Assembly: GCA_035560005.1 (NCBI GenBank)
Contig: DATMAN010000096.1
Span: 1-46,360 of the forward strand
Length of the DNA stretch: 46,360 bases
Direction of reading: 5' to 3'
From: Burkholderiales bacterium
GTDB taxonomy: Bacteria > Pseudomonadota > Gammaproteobacteria > Burkholderiales > Eutrophovitaceae
The notes under the pieces are model-generated. The model made no database searches, was not told the origin of the DNA, and saw only the letters and a list, made by a program, of their open reading frames with translations. Shown here in pieces: positions 15,314-25,001 of this stretch (positions are counted from its first letter, which is position 1; each line of letters opens with the position of its first letter). The translations under genes were made by a program, and so were the position numbers.

Positions 15314-16723
15314 ATGGATACAGCAACCGCCACCGCACGAACCGCCGTCAGGCACGCGGCTCACTTCGATCCCTACAAGCTCGATCCGCGCAACGTGGTC
15401 GAGCCGCCCGTGGGCACCGGCTCGATCCTGCGCCGCATTGGACCCGGGCTGGTGCTCTCCGCCTCGATCGTCGGGTCCGGTGAACTGATCGCCACGACCA
15501 CGCTGGGCGCCAGGTTCGGCTACACCATGATGTGGCTGATCATCGTGAGCTGCGTGATCAAGGCGGTCGTGCAGGCGGTGCTGGGCCGCTACATCATCGC
15601 CAGCGGCGAGACCACGCTGATCGCCTTCTCCCGCATCCCCGGCCCGAAGGCGCTCGTCAACTGGGTCGCCTGGTGCTGGTTCGCGGCAACCGTGGCCGTG
15701 CTCTTCGCGCTCACCGGGATGTACATCGGCGTCTCGCAGGTGATGCACGGCCTGTTCCCGACCGTTCCCGTCACGGCGTGGGTACTGAGCTTCATGGTTC
15801 TCACCCTGGTGCTACTGCTCGGCGGCGCCTATCCGCGCATCGAAAAGATCGCGATGATCAAGGTCGCGCTGTTCACCCTGATCACCTGCTTGTCCGCGGT
15901 GATCCTGATGAACATGCCGCAGTACTTCTCCTGGGGCGACGTGCTCGACGGACTGCACTTCCGCATGCCGGAGGGTGAAGGGCTGGCGGTGGCGATCGCG
16001 GTGTTCGGCATTACCGGCGTGGCTTCCGGGGAGCTGTGCATCTATCCCTACTGGTGCATCGAGAAGGGCTATGCGCGCTTTACCGGGCCGCGCGAGGACA
16101 CGGATGCCTGGCGCAGGCGCGCGCGCGGCTGGATCCGGGTGATGCACACGGACGTGGTGGTATCGATGATCATCTACACGCTCGCCACCATCGCGTTCTA
16201 CCTGCTGGGCGCGGGCGTCCTGCACGGCATGGGGCAGGTCCCGGGCGGCAAGGAAATGATCTCGGCGCTGTCCAACATCTATACGCAAACACTCGGCGCC
16301 TGGTCCTTGTGGCTGTTCTACCTGGGCGCGGTGATGATCCTCTACGGCACCGTATTCGCGGTCACCGCCGGCAACTCGCGCATGCTGGCTGATTTCTGCC
16401 AGCTGCTGGGCGCGTTCGCGCGCGACGATTACCGGCGGCGCACCCGTTTTCGCGATCTGTTCATCTTTCTCATCACGGTGCTCGCGGTGTCGCTGTACTT
16501 CGTGTTCGGGCAGGCGCCGGTGACGCTGGTGGTCTGGACCGGCATCGGCCAGGCCGCGCTGCTGCCGATCGTGGCTTTCGGCACGCTGTTTCTCGCCACG
16601 CGCCACCTCGTGCCGGAGCTCAAGGTTCCCGGCTGGATGATGGGGCTGCTGTGGATCGCAGCCGTGGTGATTACCGTGTTCATCGTGCCGTCGCTGTACC
16701 TCGAATTCGTCAAGATGTTCTGA
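15314..16723 (+). CDS. Nramp-related membrane transporter, paralog 2, lacking the DPGN motif
   Basis: A 469-residue paralog of the transporter two genes upstream, very similar throughout (GSGELIATTTLGA, VLTLVLLLGGAY, KGYAR(F/Y)TGP, RGWIRVMH). The metal-site positions are again replaced: GSGE instead of DPGN in helix 1, and ITGVASGELCIYPYW instead of an MPH motif in helix 6. Both copies share the N-terminal HFDPYKLDPRNVVEPP-type tail. The ATG was chosen for the GGGGAGGAA site in front of it. Two diverged copies around one RidA-like gene may form a heteromeric or dual-substrate import system for an organic compound; the ion or solute is unknown. Confidence 0.85.
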   Translation: MDTATATARTAVRHAAHFDPYKLDPRNVVEPPVGTGSILRRIGPGLVLSASIVGSGELIATTTLGARFGYTMMWLIIVSCVIKAVVQAVLGRYIIASGETTLIAFSRIPGPKALVNWVAWCWFAATVAVLFALTGMYIGVSQVMHGLFPTVPVTAWVLSFMVLTLVLLLGGAYPRIEKIAMIKVALFTLITCLSAVILMNMPQYFSWGDVLDGLHFRMPEGEGLAVAIAVFGITGVASGELCIYPYWCIEKGYARFTGPREDTDAWRRRARGWIRVMHTDVVVSMIIYTLATIAFYLLGAGVLHGMGQVPGGKEMISALSNIYTQTLGAWSLWLFYLGAVMILYGTVFAVTAGNSRMLADFCQLLGAFARDDYRRRTRFRDLFIFLITVLAVSLYFVFGQAPVTLVVWTGIGQAALLPIVAFGTLFLATRHLVPELKVPGWMMGLLWIAAVVITVFIVPSLYLEFVKMF

Positions 16724-16791
16724 GTTCGCATCGCCCTCCGTCTTCGGCTGCCTGCGGGAGGAGTGGCTCGAGGTGAGCCGGGTGTCGCGCC

Positions 16792-18606
16792 ATGTCTGTT
16801 CTCGCCCAAGCCGCCGTCTTCCTCGCCGCCGCCGTGGTCGCGGTGCCGCTGTTTCGCCGTCTTCGCCTGGGGGCAGTGCTTGGCTACCTCGCCGCAGGAA
16901 TCGCGATCGGTCCCTTCGGCCTGGGCATCATCGGCGAAGTCGACCACGTCATGCACTTCGCGGAGCTGGGCGTGGTGCTGCTGCTGTTCGTGATCGGACT
17001 GGAGCTGCAACCTTCGCGGCTTTGGGTACTGCGCAAGGCGGTGTTCGGGCTGGGCGGCGCGCAGGTCGCCGTCACCGCTGCGGTCCTGGCCGGGGTCGGG
17101 CTGGCCCTGGGGCTGTCGTGGCCGGCGGCGCTGGTGGTGGGACTGGCGCTGTCGATGTCCTCCACCGCTTTCGTGCTGCAAGTGCTGGCCGAACGCGGCG
17201 AGCTCACCACCCGGCACGGCCGCTCCGGCTTCGCCATTCTGCTGTTTCAGGATCTGGCGGTCATTCCACTGCTCGCGCTGATTCCCCTGCTCGGCATCGG
17301 CGAGGACATTCCCAGCGGCGCACAGGCCTGGCTCGCGGCACTGAAGGCCGTGGGCGTCGTGGCGCTCGTGGTGGTCGGCGGACGCTACCTGCTGCGTCCC
17401 GTGCTGCGCGCGGTCGCGGCCAGCCGCATCCAGGAGATCTTCACCGCGGCCGCGCTGCTCACCGTGATCGGGACCGCGCTGCTGGTGTCCGGTACGGGGC
17501 TTTCGATGTCGCTTGGCGCTTTTCTTGCCGGGGTGCTGCTCGCCGACTCCGAATTCCGTCACGAGCTGGAAGCCAACATCGAGCCCTTCAAGGGCCTGCT
17601 GCTCGGATTGTTCTTCATATCGGTCGGCATGTCGGTGGATCTCGGTCTGCTCGCGCGCGAGCCGCTCAGGATCGGTCTCACGGTGGCGGGGCTGATGCTG
17701 GCCAAGGCCGCCGTGTTGTTCCTTCTGGGCCGGCTGTCGGGGCACAACGCGCGATCGTCGCGGCGCCTGGCGGTGGCGCTGGCGCAAGGCGGCGAGTTTG
17801 CCTTCGTGCTGTTCGCGCTCGCCGCTGGTGCCGGAATTATGAGCCCCGCATTGTCCGACCGGCTGGTGATCGTGGTCACGCTGTCGATGATGCTCACGCC
17901 GCTCGCCTTGGCACTTGACGAGCGCATCGGGCGCAGGCGCCCGCTCGAGCCCGAGGAAAAGTTCGAAGAAATCGACGCCGGGGAAGTCCCGGTGGTGATC
18001 GCGGGTTTCGGGCGGGTCGGACAGATCGTGGGACGCGTGCTGCGCGCCCGCAACATCGCCTTTACCGCGCTGGACAAGAGCAGCGAACAGATCGAGACGG
18101 TGCGCCGTTTCGGCACGCGCGCCTACTACGGCGATGCCTCCCGTCTCGACCTGCTGCGCGCGGCGAAGATCGACAAGGCCAGGATCTTCGTGCTGGCTAT
18201 CGACGATGTGGAAACCTCCCTGCGCACTGCGGAGACCGTGCGGCGCCACTTTCCGCACGTCAAGATCTTCGCCCGCGCCCGCAACCGCTTCCACGCCTAC
18301 CGCCTCATGGATCTGGGGGTGGAGTTCATCGTCCGTGAGACCTTCTTCTCTTCCATGCAGATCGCCGAACAGGTGCTGCGGGCCGTTGGGCTGCCTGGCG
18401 TGGATGCGAAGGACACCGTCGAGACCTTCCGCCGCCACGACGAACAGATGCTGCAGCGCCAGCACGCGGTCTATCACGACGAAACGCAACTGATTCAGAC
18501 TACCCAGGAGGCGGCGCGCGAGCTGCAGGGCCTGTTCGAGTCCGACAGCGAAGATCGCCTTCGTGACGCCACCCGCCCGGTCTTCACATCCGATGACGTC
18601 CGCTAA
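16792..18606 (+). CDS. Kef-type monovalent cation:proton antiporter with TrkA-N domain
   Basis: A 604-residue CPA2-family protein. Residues 1-385 form 12 to 13 membrane helices with GPFGLGIIGEVDHV, LLLFVIGLEL, LALSMSSTAFVLQVL and LLFQDLAVIPLLAL, the last containing the conserved QD. Residues 395-520 are a Rossmann TrkA-N domain (VVIAGFGRVGQIVGRVL, then YYGDASRLDLL). This is the architecture of KefB/KefC, which release K+ and acidify the cell when glutathione adducts bind the TrkA-N domain. The C-terminal tail ends in a charged helix. No KefF or KefG partner is adjacent. The gene closes the run of forward-strand genes before the metal island. Confidence 0.9.
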   Translation: MSVLAQAAVFLAAAVVAVPLFRRLRLGAVLGYLAAGIAIGPFGLGIIGEVDHVMHFAELGVVLLLFVIGLELQPSRLWVLRKAVFGLGGAQVAVTAAVLAGVGLALGLSWPAALVVGLALSMSSTAFVLQVLAERGELTTRHGRSGFAILLFQDLAVIPLLALIPLLGIGEDIPSGAQAWLAALKAVGVVALVVVGGRYLLRPVLRAVAASRIQEIFTAAALLTVIGTALLVSGTGLSMSLGAFLAGVLLADSEFRHELEANIEPFKGLLLGLFFISVGMSVDLGLLAREPLRIGLTVAGLMLAKAAVLFLLGRLSGHNARSSRRLAVALAQGGEFAFVLFALAAGAGIMSPALSDRLVIVVTLSMMLTPLALALDERIGRRRPLEPEEKFEEIDAGEVPVVIAGFGRVGQIVGRVLRARNIAFTALDKSSEQIETVRRFGTRAYYGDASRLDLLRAAKIDKARIFVLAIDDVETSLRTAETVRRHFPHVKIFARARNRFHAYRLMDLGVEFIVRETFFSSMQIAEQVLRAVGLPGVDAKDTVETFRRHDEQMLQRQHAVYHDETQLIQTTQEAARELQGLFESDSEDRLRDATRPVFTSDDVR

Positions 18607-18712
18607 GAAGACGGGAAGCATGCAGGTATCGCGATTGTTTCAGTGGCTTCTACCGGACCTTGTGACGAACGTGGCATATCTGCGCGCGCAGCTCCAGACC
18701 TGATGCATATGC

Positions 18713-19072
18713 GTGCTTGCGGGAGCGTTACTTTCCCTCTCCTGGATTTCCTCGCCATCCGTTGCCGGTGATGAGGGCTCCCCAACTGTACGACGCGGTG
18801 GCACGGCCGGGGTAGCGGTATTCGGCCGCGCGTTGCCGGCGCGCACAGGAGCGGCGGGGTCTCCTGAATCCGCACCCGCAGTTCTGGTGAGAAACGACCT
18901 GGACGTCAACACAGTGTTCGGCCGGAACGGGATTGGACCCCGGCCGAGCCGTGACGCCGGAACTATCGTTGGCACTGCCGGGCACATTCGCCAGCCGATT
19001 CCGCAGGACGAGTATCAGCTCGTTTCGCGGGGCGTGCGGGCGAGTGAAACAGCCGGGCCGTCGCGTCGCTGA
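18713..19072 (+). CDS. possible small exported protein of unknown function
   Basis: A 119-codon frame beginning with GTG. The N-terminus (LAGALLSLSWISSPSVAG) resembles a signal peptide with cleavage near VAG; the rest is hydrophilic and rich in Gly, Arg and Pro with no recognised domain. Support comes from an intrinsic terminator beginning 26 bases after the stop codon. No convincing ribosome-binding site stands before the GTG and the true start may differ. It lies in the 620-base gap between the antiporter gene and merT, which otherwise holds only the terminator and the mer promoter. A non-coding or decayed region is the alternative. Confidence 0.4.
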   Translation: MLAGALLSLSWISSPSVAGDEGSPTVRRGGTAGVAVFGRALPARTGAAGSPESAPAVLVRNDLDVNTVFGRNGIGPRPSRDAGTIVGTAGHIRQPIPQDEYQLVSRGVRASETAGPSRR

Positions 19073-19097
19073 CCGGAATCTACCCGGGATAGCGATT

Positions 19098-19131
19098 GGG
19101 CAGCCGAAGATCATTCGGCTGCCCTCTTTAT
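19098..19131 (+). terminator. intrinsic terminator before the mer operon
   Basis: An 11-bp perfect stem (GGGCAGCCGAA with TTCGGCTGCCC) and a five-base loop, followed by TCTTTATGTCTT. It insulates the mer promoter 36 bases downstream from upstream transcription. Confidence 0.75.
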
Positions 19132-19166
19132 GTCTTGCCGGCGGTGATTGTCTTTGGAAGCGCCTG

Positions 19167-19197
19167 TTGACTCTGTACTCGGCTACGGGATTAGCCT
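19167..19197 (+). promoter_or_regulatory. MerR-type operator/promoter of merTPA
   Basis: The -35 box TTGACT, then a dyad CTGTAC-TCGG-CTACGG, three bases, then a -10 box TAGCCT. The spacer is 19 bp and the dyad fills its first 16 bp, exactly as in the classic PmerT promoter, where MerR untwists the overlong spacer when Hg(II) binds. The half-sites differ slightly from CCGTAC/GTACGG. It lies 33 bases before the merT start. No merR gene is found next to it. Confidence 0.8.
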
Positions 19198-19230
19198 TTA
19201 GATGCATGGTATGCAACCAAGGAGATTTTC

Positions 19231-19581
19231 GTGTCCGAAGGAAAAGGCGAATCGGTGACCTTGGCTGCCGGAGGATTGGCTGCCCTGCTGGCCTCGGCAT
19301 GCTGCTTGGGACCACTTGTGCTGGTGAGCATCGGCCTCGGCGGTGCCTGGATGTCCAGTCTGACGGCACTCGAGCCGTATCGGCCGTACTTCATCGGTGC
19401 CGCGCTCGTTGCGCTTTTCCTTGCGTGGCGGCGCATTTATCGACCTGCTGTCGAGTGCAAGCCCGGTGAGGTGTGCGCGCAGCCACAGAGTAAGCGTGTT
19501 TACAGAGGATTGTTCTGGGCCGTGGCGGCACTCGTTTTGGTTGCACTGCTCTTCCCTTATCTCGCTCCGTTGTTCTATTGA
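19231..19581 (+). CDS. merT: mercuric ion transport protein MerT
   Basis: A 116-residue inner-membrane protein with three helices. Helix 1 carries the vicinal cysteine pair C24-C25 in LLASACCLGPLVLVSIGLGG that receives Hg(II) from MerP. The cytoplasmic loop has C76 and C82 (VECKPGEVCAQ), which pass mercury to MerA. GGAWMSSLTALEPYRPYFIG is family-typical. The GTG start follows AAGGAG at a good distance and lies 33 bases from the -10 box of the MerR-type promoter. It is the first gene of merTPA. Confidence 0.95.
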   Translation: MSEGKGESVTLAAGGLAALLASACCLGPLVLVSIGLGGAWMSSLTALEPYRPYFIGAALVALFLAWRRIYRPAVECKPGEVCAQPQSKRVYRGLFWAVAALVLVALLFPYLAPLFY

Positions 19582-19596
19582 TTAGGAGATTGACTC

Positions 19597-19884
19597 ATGA
19601 AAAGCGTCATATCGGCAATTGCCAGCGTCGTACTTGTCGCAGTGGGATCGTTGGCGTATGCAGTCAATCGCACGGTCACGCTGGACATTCCGGGGATGAA
19701 TTGCCCGGCATGTCCGATCACGGTCAAGAAGGCGCTGCAAAGGGTTGAGGGCGTCGAGAACGTCTTGGTCAGTTATGAAAGAAGGGAGGCAGTGGTCACG
19801 TTCGACGACGCCAAGGCAAACGTCGAGACGCTCATCAAAGCCACGACCAACGTCGGTTACCCATCCACGGTCAAGACCAATTGA
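19597..19884 (+). CDS. merP: periplasmic mercuric ion-binding protein MerP
   Basis: A 95-residue protein: a signal peptide (residues 1-22, SVVLVAVGSLAYA) and an HMA domain whose metal site is GMNCPACPITVKKAL with C36 and C39. MerP binds Hg(II) in the periplasm and hands it to MerT. The beta-alpha-beta-beta-alpha-beta domain is complete, ending VGYPSTVK. It starts 15 bases after merT. About 220 bases without a recognised gene separate it from merA, where some mer operons carry merC or merF. Confidence 0.95.
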   Translation: MKSVISAIASVVLVAVGSLAYAVNRTVTLDIPGMNCPACPITVKKALQRVEGVENVLVSYERREAVVTFDDAKANVETLIKATTNVGYPSTVKTN

Positions 19885-20073
19885 CGCCAAACGGCATGCC
19901 GACGCAGGCCGGGAATTGCGAACCGCAGACAAACCCGGCATTCGAACTGCACCCGACCAGGCGGATCGCCAGGCGGGTGAGCACCGGACGCTTCGCCATC
20001 CCGCGACGTTTTTGCTGACGCTCGATGAAACCTTTGACATCGGCCAGCGGGTGAACGTGACGCGTTACCGTGA

Positions 20074-21813
<1,740 letters not shown>

Positions 21814-21839
21814 AAGCTCGACGGCTCACGTGCAGCGCC

Positions 21840-22178
21840 ATGACACGCATGCGATCCGGTGCCGCACGGACGTACAGCATCGCCGAAGCAGCACACAAAG
21901 CAGGGCTGAGCCTTCACCGGGTGCGGGTCTACCTTGATATGGGGCTGGTACAAGCTTGCGGTGCCACCGCCGGTGGCTATCGATTGTTCGACGCGACCTG
22001 CATCGAACTGGTCAAGTAGGGGGCCAAAGCCCTTCCCCTTGCCGAACACATCGGATCGAACCCGATCATGGTCATGTTCCAGGCCAACAAGCGTCGTCAA
22101 GCGCTCATTGACGGCCCAGCAGCAACCGACTACGGGACAGGGCTCCCGCCGGACGCACCCTGCGAGGTCGAGAAGTAA
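21840..22178 (+). pseudogene. merD: merD remnant interrupted by an in-frame TAG
   Basis: The first 59 codons encode a MerR-fold N-terminus: YSIAEAAHKAGLSLHRVRVY, then ACGATAGGYRLFDATCIELV. The C-x-T-x-GGY-x-LFD pattern matches MerD, the antagonist co-regulator of mer operons, rather than MerR. A TAG stops the frame at 22017-22019. The same frame then continues open for 52 codons to a TAA, giving a total length near that of MerD (about 120 residues), but the continuation no longer looks like MerD. A truncated DNA-binding peptide may still be made. It could be called a short active gene only if the stop is a sequencing error. Confidence 0.6.
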
Positions 22179-22314
22179 GGTCTTCGCCTCCCGCGGTGTC
22201 TATTGGATCAGAAGCACCGGGCTTTCCGGACCGGAGAAGCTCGTGGCGGTTCCCAGGGGGAGATGTACCGGCAAGCCGTTGAATACACCGGGACACTTTG
22301 ACAGGAGATTTCCG

Positions 22315-22410
22315 ATGGGCGTTGTCAAGAGTATCCGGGCGGTTGCGGCTGCCGCGATGGCTATTTCAACGGGTTCGTTCTCGGCAGCCGTTTTTGGAAT
22401 CCGGGCGTAA
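22315..22410 (+). CDS. 31-residue ORF consisting of a signal peptide only
   Basis: MGVVKSIRAVAAAAMAISTG is a good signal-peptide start, continuing SFSAAVFGIRA to a stop. The ribosome-binding site CAGGAGATTTCCG is convincing. There is no mature domain, so this is either the start of an exported protein cut off by an indel or the edge of a rearrangement between the mer and buf gene sets. Too short to assign. Confidence 0.3.
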   Translation: MGVVKSIRAVAAAAMAISTGSFSAAVFGIRA

Positions 22411-22542
22411 GGCATGTCTACGCTGACTGCCGCGCTGCACGGCACCTGGCCGCCACCGGAAAAGTCACGCATCCGCCAGGATCGGACGCCGCGTATATCT
22501 GCGGATATCCCGTCAATCCTTCCGGTTCAGGGAATCCGCGGC

Positions 22543-23046
22543 ATGGACCAGGCAGCATTTGAGATGGCAGTGCGCGCCTATTCTTCCGATCTGTTTCGAT
22601 TCGCCTACTGGCTGTGCCGCAACCGCTGGCAGGCTCAGGACCTGGTGCAGGAGGCATTCGCCGCCGCGTGGAAGGCGCGCAATGCCCTCCGGGAGCCAGG
22701 TGCGATCAAGACCTGGTTGTTTACCATTCTGCGCAATGAACATGTTCGGGTCCATCAGCGCAGGCAGCTGCCGATGGAGGACGTGGAGCTGGACGAGTTG
22801 AACTCGCCGGCGTCCGGCAATCCGTCTGAAAAGGTGGAGTTGGACGCGTTGCTCAGGACGCTGCCTGAAAACTACCGAGAGCCGCTCGTGCTTCAGGTGC
22901 TGGGCGGCTTCAGTTGCCGCGAGATCGCCGAGATGATGAACATCACCGAGCAGAACGTCATGACGCGCCTGACTCGCTCCCGCCAAATGCTGCAACGCAT
23001 GTCCACGCCGACACCACAAGCCGTACCGGCAAGGGAAAAGGGTTGA
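22543..23046 (+). CDS. ECF sigma factor of the bufferin operon
   Basis: A 167-residue ECF sigma factor. Region 2 reads LFRFAYWLCRNRWQAQDLVQ, then IKTWLFTILRNEHVRVHQRR; region 4 reads LPENYREPLVLQVLGGFSCR, then EIAEMMNITEQNVMTRLTRS. The ATG at 22543 was preferred over an ATG 129 bases upstream because the extra residues (MSTLTAALHGTWPPPEKSRI onward) are not sigma-like. It is followed four bases later by a DUF3379 anti-sigma gene and then bufABC. Such sigma/DUF3379 pairs accompany bufferin operons in proteobacteria, so metal or copper control of bufA is expected (inference). Confidence 0.93.
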   Translation: MDQAAFEMAVRAYSSDLFRFAYWLCRNRWQAQDLVQEAFAAAWKARNALREPGAIKTWLFTILRNEHVRVHQRRQLPMEDVELDELNSPASGNPSEKVELDALLRTLPENYREPLVLQVLGGFSCREIAEMMNITEQNVMTRLTRSRQMLQRMSTPTPQAVPAREKG

Positions 23047-23050
23047 AACC

Positions 23051-23779
23051 ATGGACTGCCTGACTCTGCGAAGAATCAAGTTGGCCACGCCAGAGGCTTC
23101 ACGGCCCGAGGTCGTCGCGCACCTGCGCGACTGCGCGGACTGCGCGAGCTTCGTGCAAGAACTGGAAGCCTTCGAGCGCAAGCTGCAGCAGGTAGTGGCC
23201 GTACCGGTGCCGGAGGGTCTCGCGGACCAGATCGTTCTGCACCATCGAGAGTCCTCCGCGCCCAACCCGGCCGTTCGATCATGGCGATTCTGGCCGCTTC
23301 GCCCGACGCTGGCACTGGCGGCGAGTCTGGTGCTGGGGCTGTCGGCGATCATCGGCTACCAGCAGATCCAGGTGCAGTCTTCCAGGCAAGCGCTGGCCGC
23401 GAGCTTCGTGGCCCATGTGCTGTCCGAGCCTGAGGTGCTGCGGGCGCAGGAACACGTTGACCCCGCGAGACTGGCGCAAGCTCTGGCAAGCTACGGCAGC
23501 ACGCTCAGCGGGCCGATCGGCGAGATCCGGCATCTCGGTCAGTGCCCGATCGACGGTGCGCTCGCTCATCATGTGTTCGTGCAGACGGCGCATGGCCCGG
23601 CGACGCTGATTCTGATGCCTGAGCGCCGCGCCAGCCTGCGCGATCCGCTCACCCGGGAGGGCTTCGCGGTGGTTATCCTGCCGCTGCGCGGTGGCAGCCT
23701 GGGCATCGTCGCGGACTCGCCCGACCGGGCCGTGAAGGTCGAAGAGCCGATCCGGGCGCGCATCCACTGGGAAGTCTAG
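23051..23779 (+). CDS. DUF3379-type membrane anti-sigma factor
   Basis: A 242-residue protein. The cytoplasmic N-terminus has a zinc-finger-like H-x3-C-x2-C motif (HLRDCADC, residues 25-32), suited to hold the sigma factor. One membrane helix lies at about residues 83-103 (LALAASLVLGLSAIIGY). The periplasmic part contains SFVAHVLSEPEVL, GEIRHLGQCPIDGALAHHVF and PLRGGSLGIVADSP, typical of DUF3379. It starts four bases after the sigma stop, so expression is coupled. A periplasmic metal signal relayed through the membrane is the likely logic (inference). Confidence 0.88.
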   Translation: MDCLTLRRIKLATPEASRPEVVAHLRDCADCASFVQELEAFERKLQQVVAVPVPEGLADQIVLHHRESSAPNPAVRSWRFWPLRPTLALAASLVLGLSAIIGYQQIQVQSSRQALAASFVAHVLSEPEVLRAQEHVDPARLAQALASYGSTLSGPIGEIRHLGQCPIDGALAHHVFVQTAHGPATLILMPERRASLRDPLTREGFAVVILPLRGGSLGIVADSPDRAVKVEEPIRARIHWEV

Positions 23780-23805
23780 CGAGTGCCTGTGGCGGCGGCC
23801 GCGGA

Positions 23806-23832
23806 TGTAAGCTTTTGGGCGCAGCGCCTGTC
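23806..23832 (+). promoter_or_regulatory. tentative ECF promoter of bufA
   Basis: TGTAAGC and TGTC are separated by 16 bases in the 113-base gap between the anti-sigma gene and bufA. A GTAA-type -35 box with a 16-base spacer is known for a sigma factor controlling a bufferin operon in Caulobacter. No second copy was found in front of the sigma gene, so this rests on one weak match. Confidence 0.25.
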
Positions 23833-23892
23833 TATCCGTTTGAGCGGCCGGCGTGCCGTTGACTGTAGCAACCATTGACCAGAGGAGAGCAA

Positions 23893-24144
23893 ATGAAAGC
23901 AACCGACCTGATCGTCCATTCCGCCATCGCCAGCCTGCTCGCGCTGGGGGCTGCCCAGCCCGCATTCGCGCAGAAGGACATGGAGAAATGCGCCGGCATC
24001 GTCAAGGCCGGCAAGAACGACTGCGGCACTGCCAACTCGTCGTGCGCGGGCACGTCGAAGAAGGACGGGGACAAGGAGGCCTGGATCTATCTGCCCAAGG
24101 GGACGTGCGAGAAGATCGTCGGCGGCATCCTCGTCAAGAAGTGA
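23893..24144 (+). CDS. bufA: bufferin precursor peptide BufA1 (DUF2282)
   Basis: An 83-residue RiPP precursor. A signal peptide occupies residues 1-26 ([15 protein letters not shown]). The core is short and carries four cysteines, C33, C44, C51 and C72, in the DUF2282 pattern [27 protein letters not shown] and [10 protein letters not shown]. In characterised bufferins such cysteines are converted to thiooxazole-type groups that bind copper in the periplasm. AGAGGAGAGC precedes the ATG. The stop overlaps the GTG of bufB (GTGA), so precursor and enzyme are translationally coupled. All four cysteines and the signal peptide are intact, so a working product is expected. Confidence 0.93.
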   Translation: MKATDLIVHSAIASLLALGAAQPAFAQKDMEKCAGIVKAGKNDCGTANSSCAGTSKKDGDKEAWIYLPKGTCEKIVGGILVKK

Positions 24145-25001
24145 TCTCGCCGGGACCTCGTTCCCGGGTGGTGCCTGCCCGCGCGGCGCGCGCGGGGATC
24201 GGCTTGCGCGCGCCGCACTACCGGGCGCTGCTCGAACAGCGCCCGGCGCTGGGTTTCCTGGAAGTTCACAGCGAGAACTTCTTCGGCGCGGGCGGCCAGC
24301 CCCACTATTTCCTGGGCAAGGCCCGCGAGCTCTACCCCCTGAGCCTGCACGGCGTGGGGCTGTCGCTCGGATCGGTCGACCCGCTCAGCGATGAGCATCT
24401 TGCCGCGCTCGAGCGGCTCATCGAGCGCTACGAACCGGCCTTCGTTTCCGAGCATCTGTGCTGGTGTTCCTATGGCGGGCGCTACGCCAACGAGCTGCTG
24501 CCGCTGCCCTGCACCGAAGAGGCGCTGGCGCACGTGTGCTCGCGCATCGCCCGAGTCCAGGAGCGTCTCGGGCGGCGCATCCTGGTCGAGAACGTTTCGG
24601 CTTACGTGCGCTTCCGGTATTCGACGATTCCCGAGTGGGAGTTCTTCGCGGAGGTGCACCGACGCACGGGATGCGGCCTGCTGCTCGACGTCAACAACGT
24701 CTACGTGAACGCGGTGAACCAGGGTTTCAGCGCGGAGGCCTACATCGACGCCGTTCCAGCCGCGGCGATCGAAGAGATCCATCTAGCCGGTCACGAGGAC
24801 ACCGGCGAATGCCTGGTGGACACCCACGGCCGCGCGGTGCATCCCGCCGTGTGGACGCTTTATCGGCGCGCCATCGCCCGTCTGGGCGATCGCCCCACGC
24901 TCATCGAGTGGGATACCGATCTGCCCGAACTGCCGGTGCTGCTGGCGGAGGCGGCGAAAGCAGACCAGGTCATGTGCGATGCGCGCTCACTCGCTGCCTG
25001 A
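24141..25001 (+). CDS. bufB: MNIO-family RiPP modification enzyme BufB (DUF692)
   Basis: A 286-residue TIM-barrel, multinuclear iron-dependent oxidative enzyme. Iron ligands and family motifs are present: [17 protein letters not shown] (H43, E45, N46), [40 protein letters not shown] and EWDTDLPEL. MNIOs modify cysteines of RiPP precursors; BufB acts on BufA with BufC's help. The GTG start overlaps the bufA stop by one base pair register (GTGA), and the 3' end overlaps bufC by 23 bases, a tightly coupled operon. A second in-frame GTG pair 27-30 bases downstream could also serve. Confidence 0.95.
   Translation: MISPGPRSRVVPARAARAGIGLRAPHYRALLEQRPALGFLEVHSENFFGAGGQPHYFLGKARELYPLSLHGVGLSLGSVDPLSDEHLAALERLIERYEPAFVSEHLCWCSYGGRYANELLPLPCTEEALAHVCSRIARVQERLGRRILVENVSAYVRFRYSTIPEWEFFAEVHRRTGCGLLLDVNNVYVNAVNQGFSAEAYIDAVPAAAIEEIHLAGHEDTGECLVDTHGRAVHPAVWTLYRRAIARLGDRPTLIEWDTDLPELPVLLAEAAKADQVMCDARSLAA

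Noticed and set aside
16429..18621. 730-codon reverse frame opposite the antiporter gene
   Set aside because: His/Gln/Arg-rich without motifs, and the forward strand encodes a clear Kef-type protein.
18603..18875. Divergent merR on the reverse strand upstream of merT
   Set aside because: The frame there has no helix-turn-helix or metal-binding cysteines of MerR.
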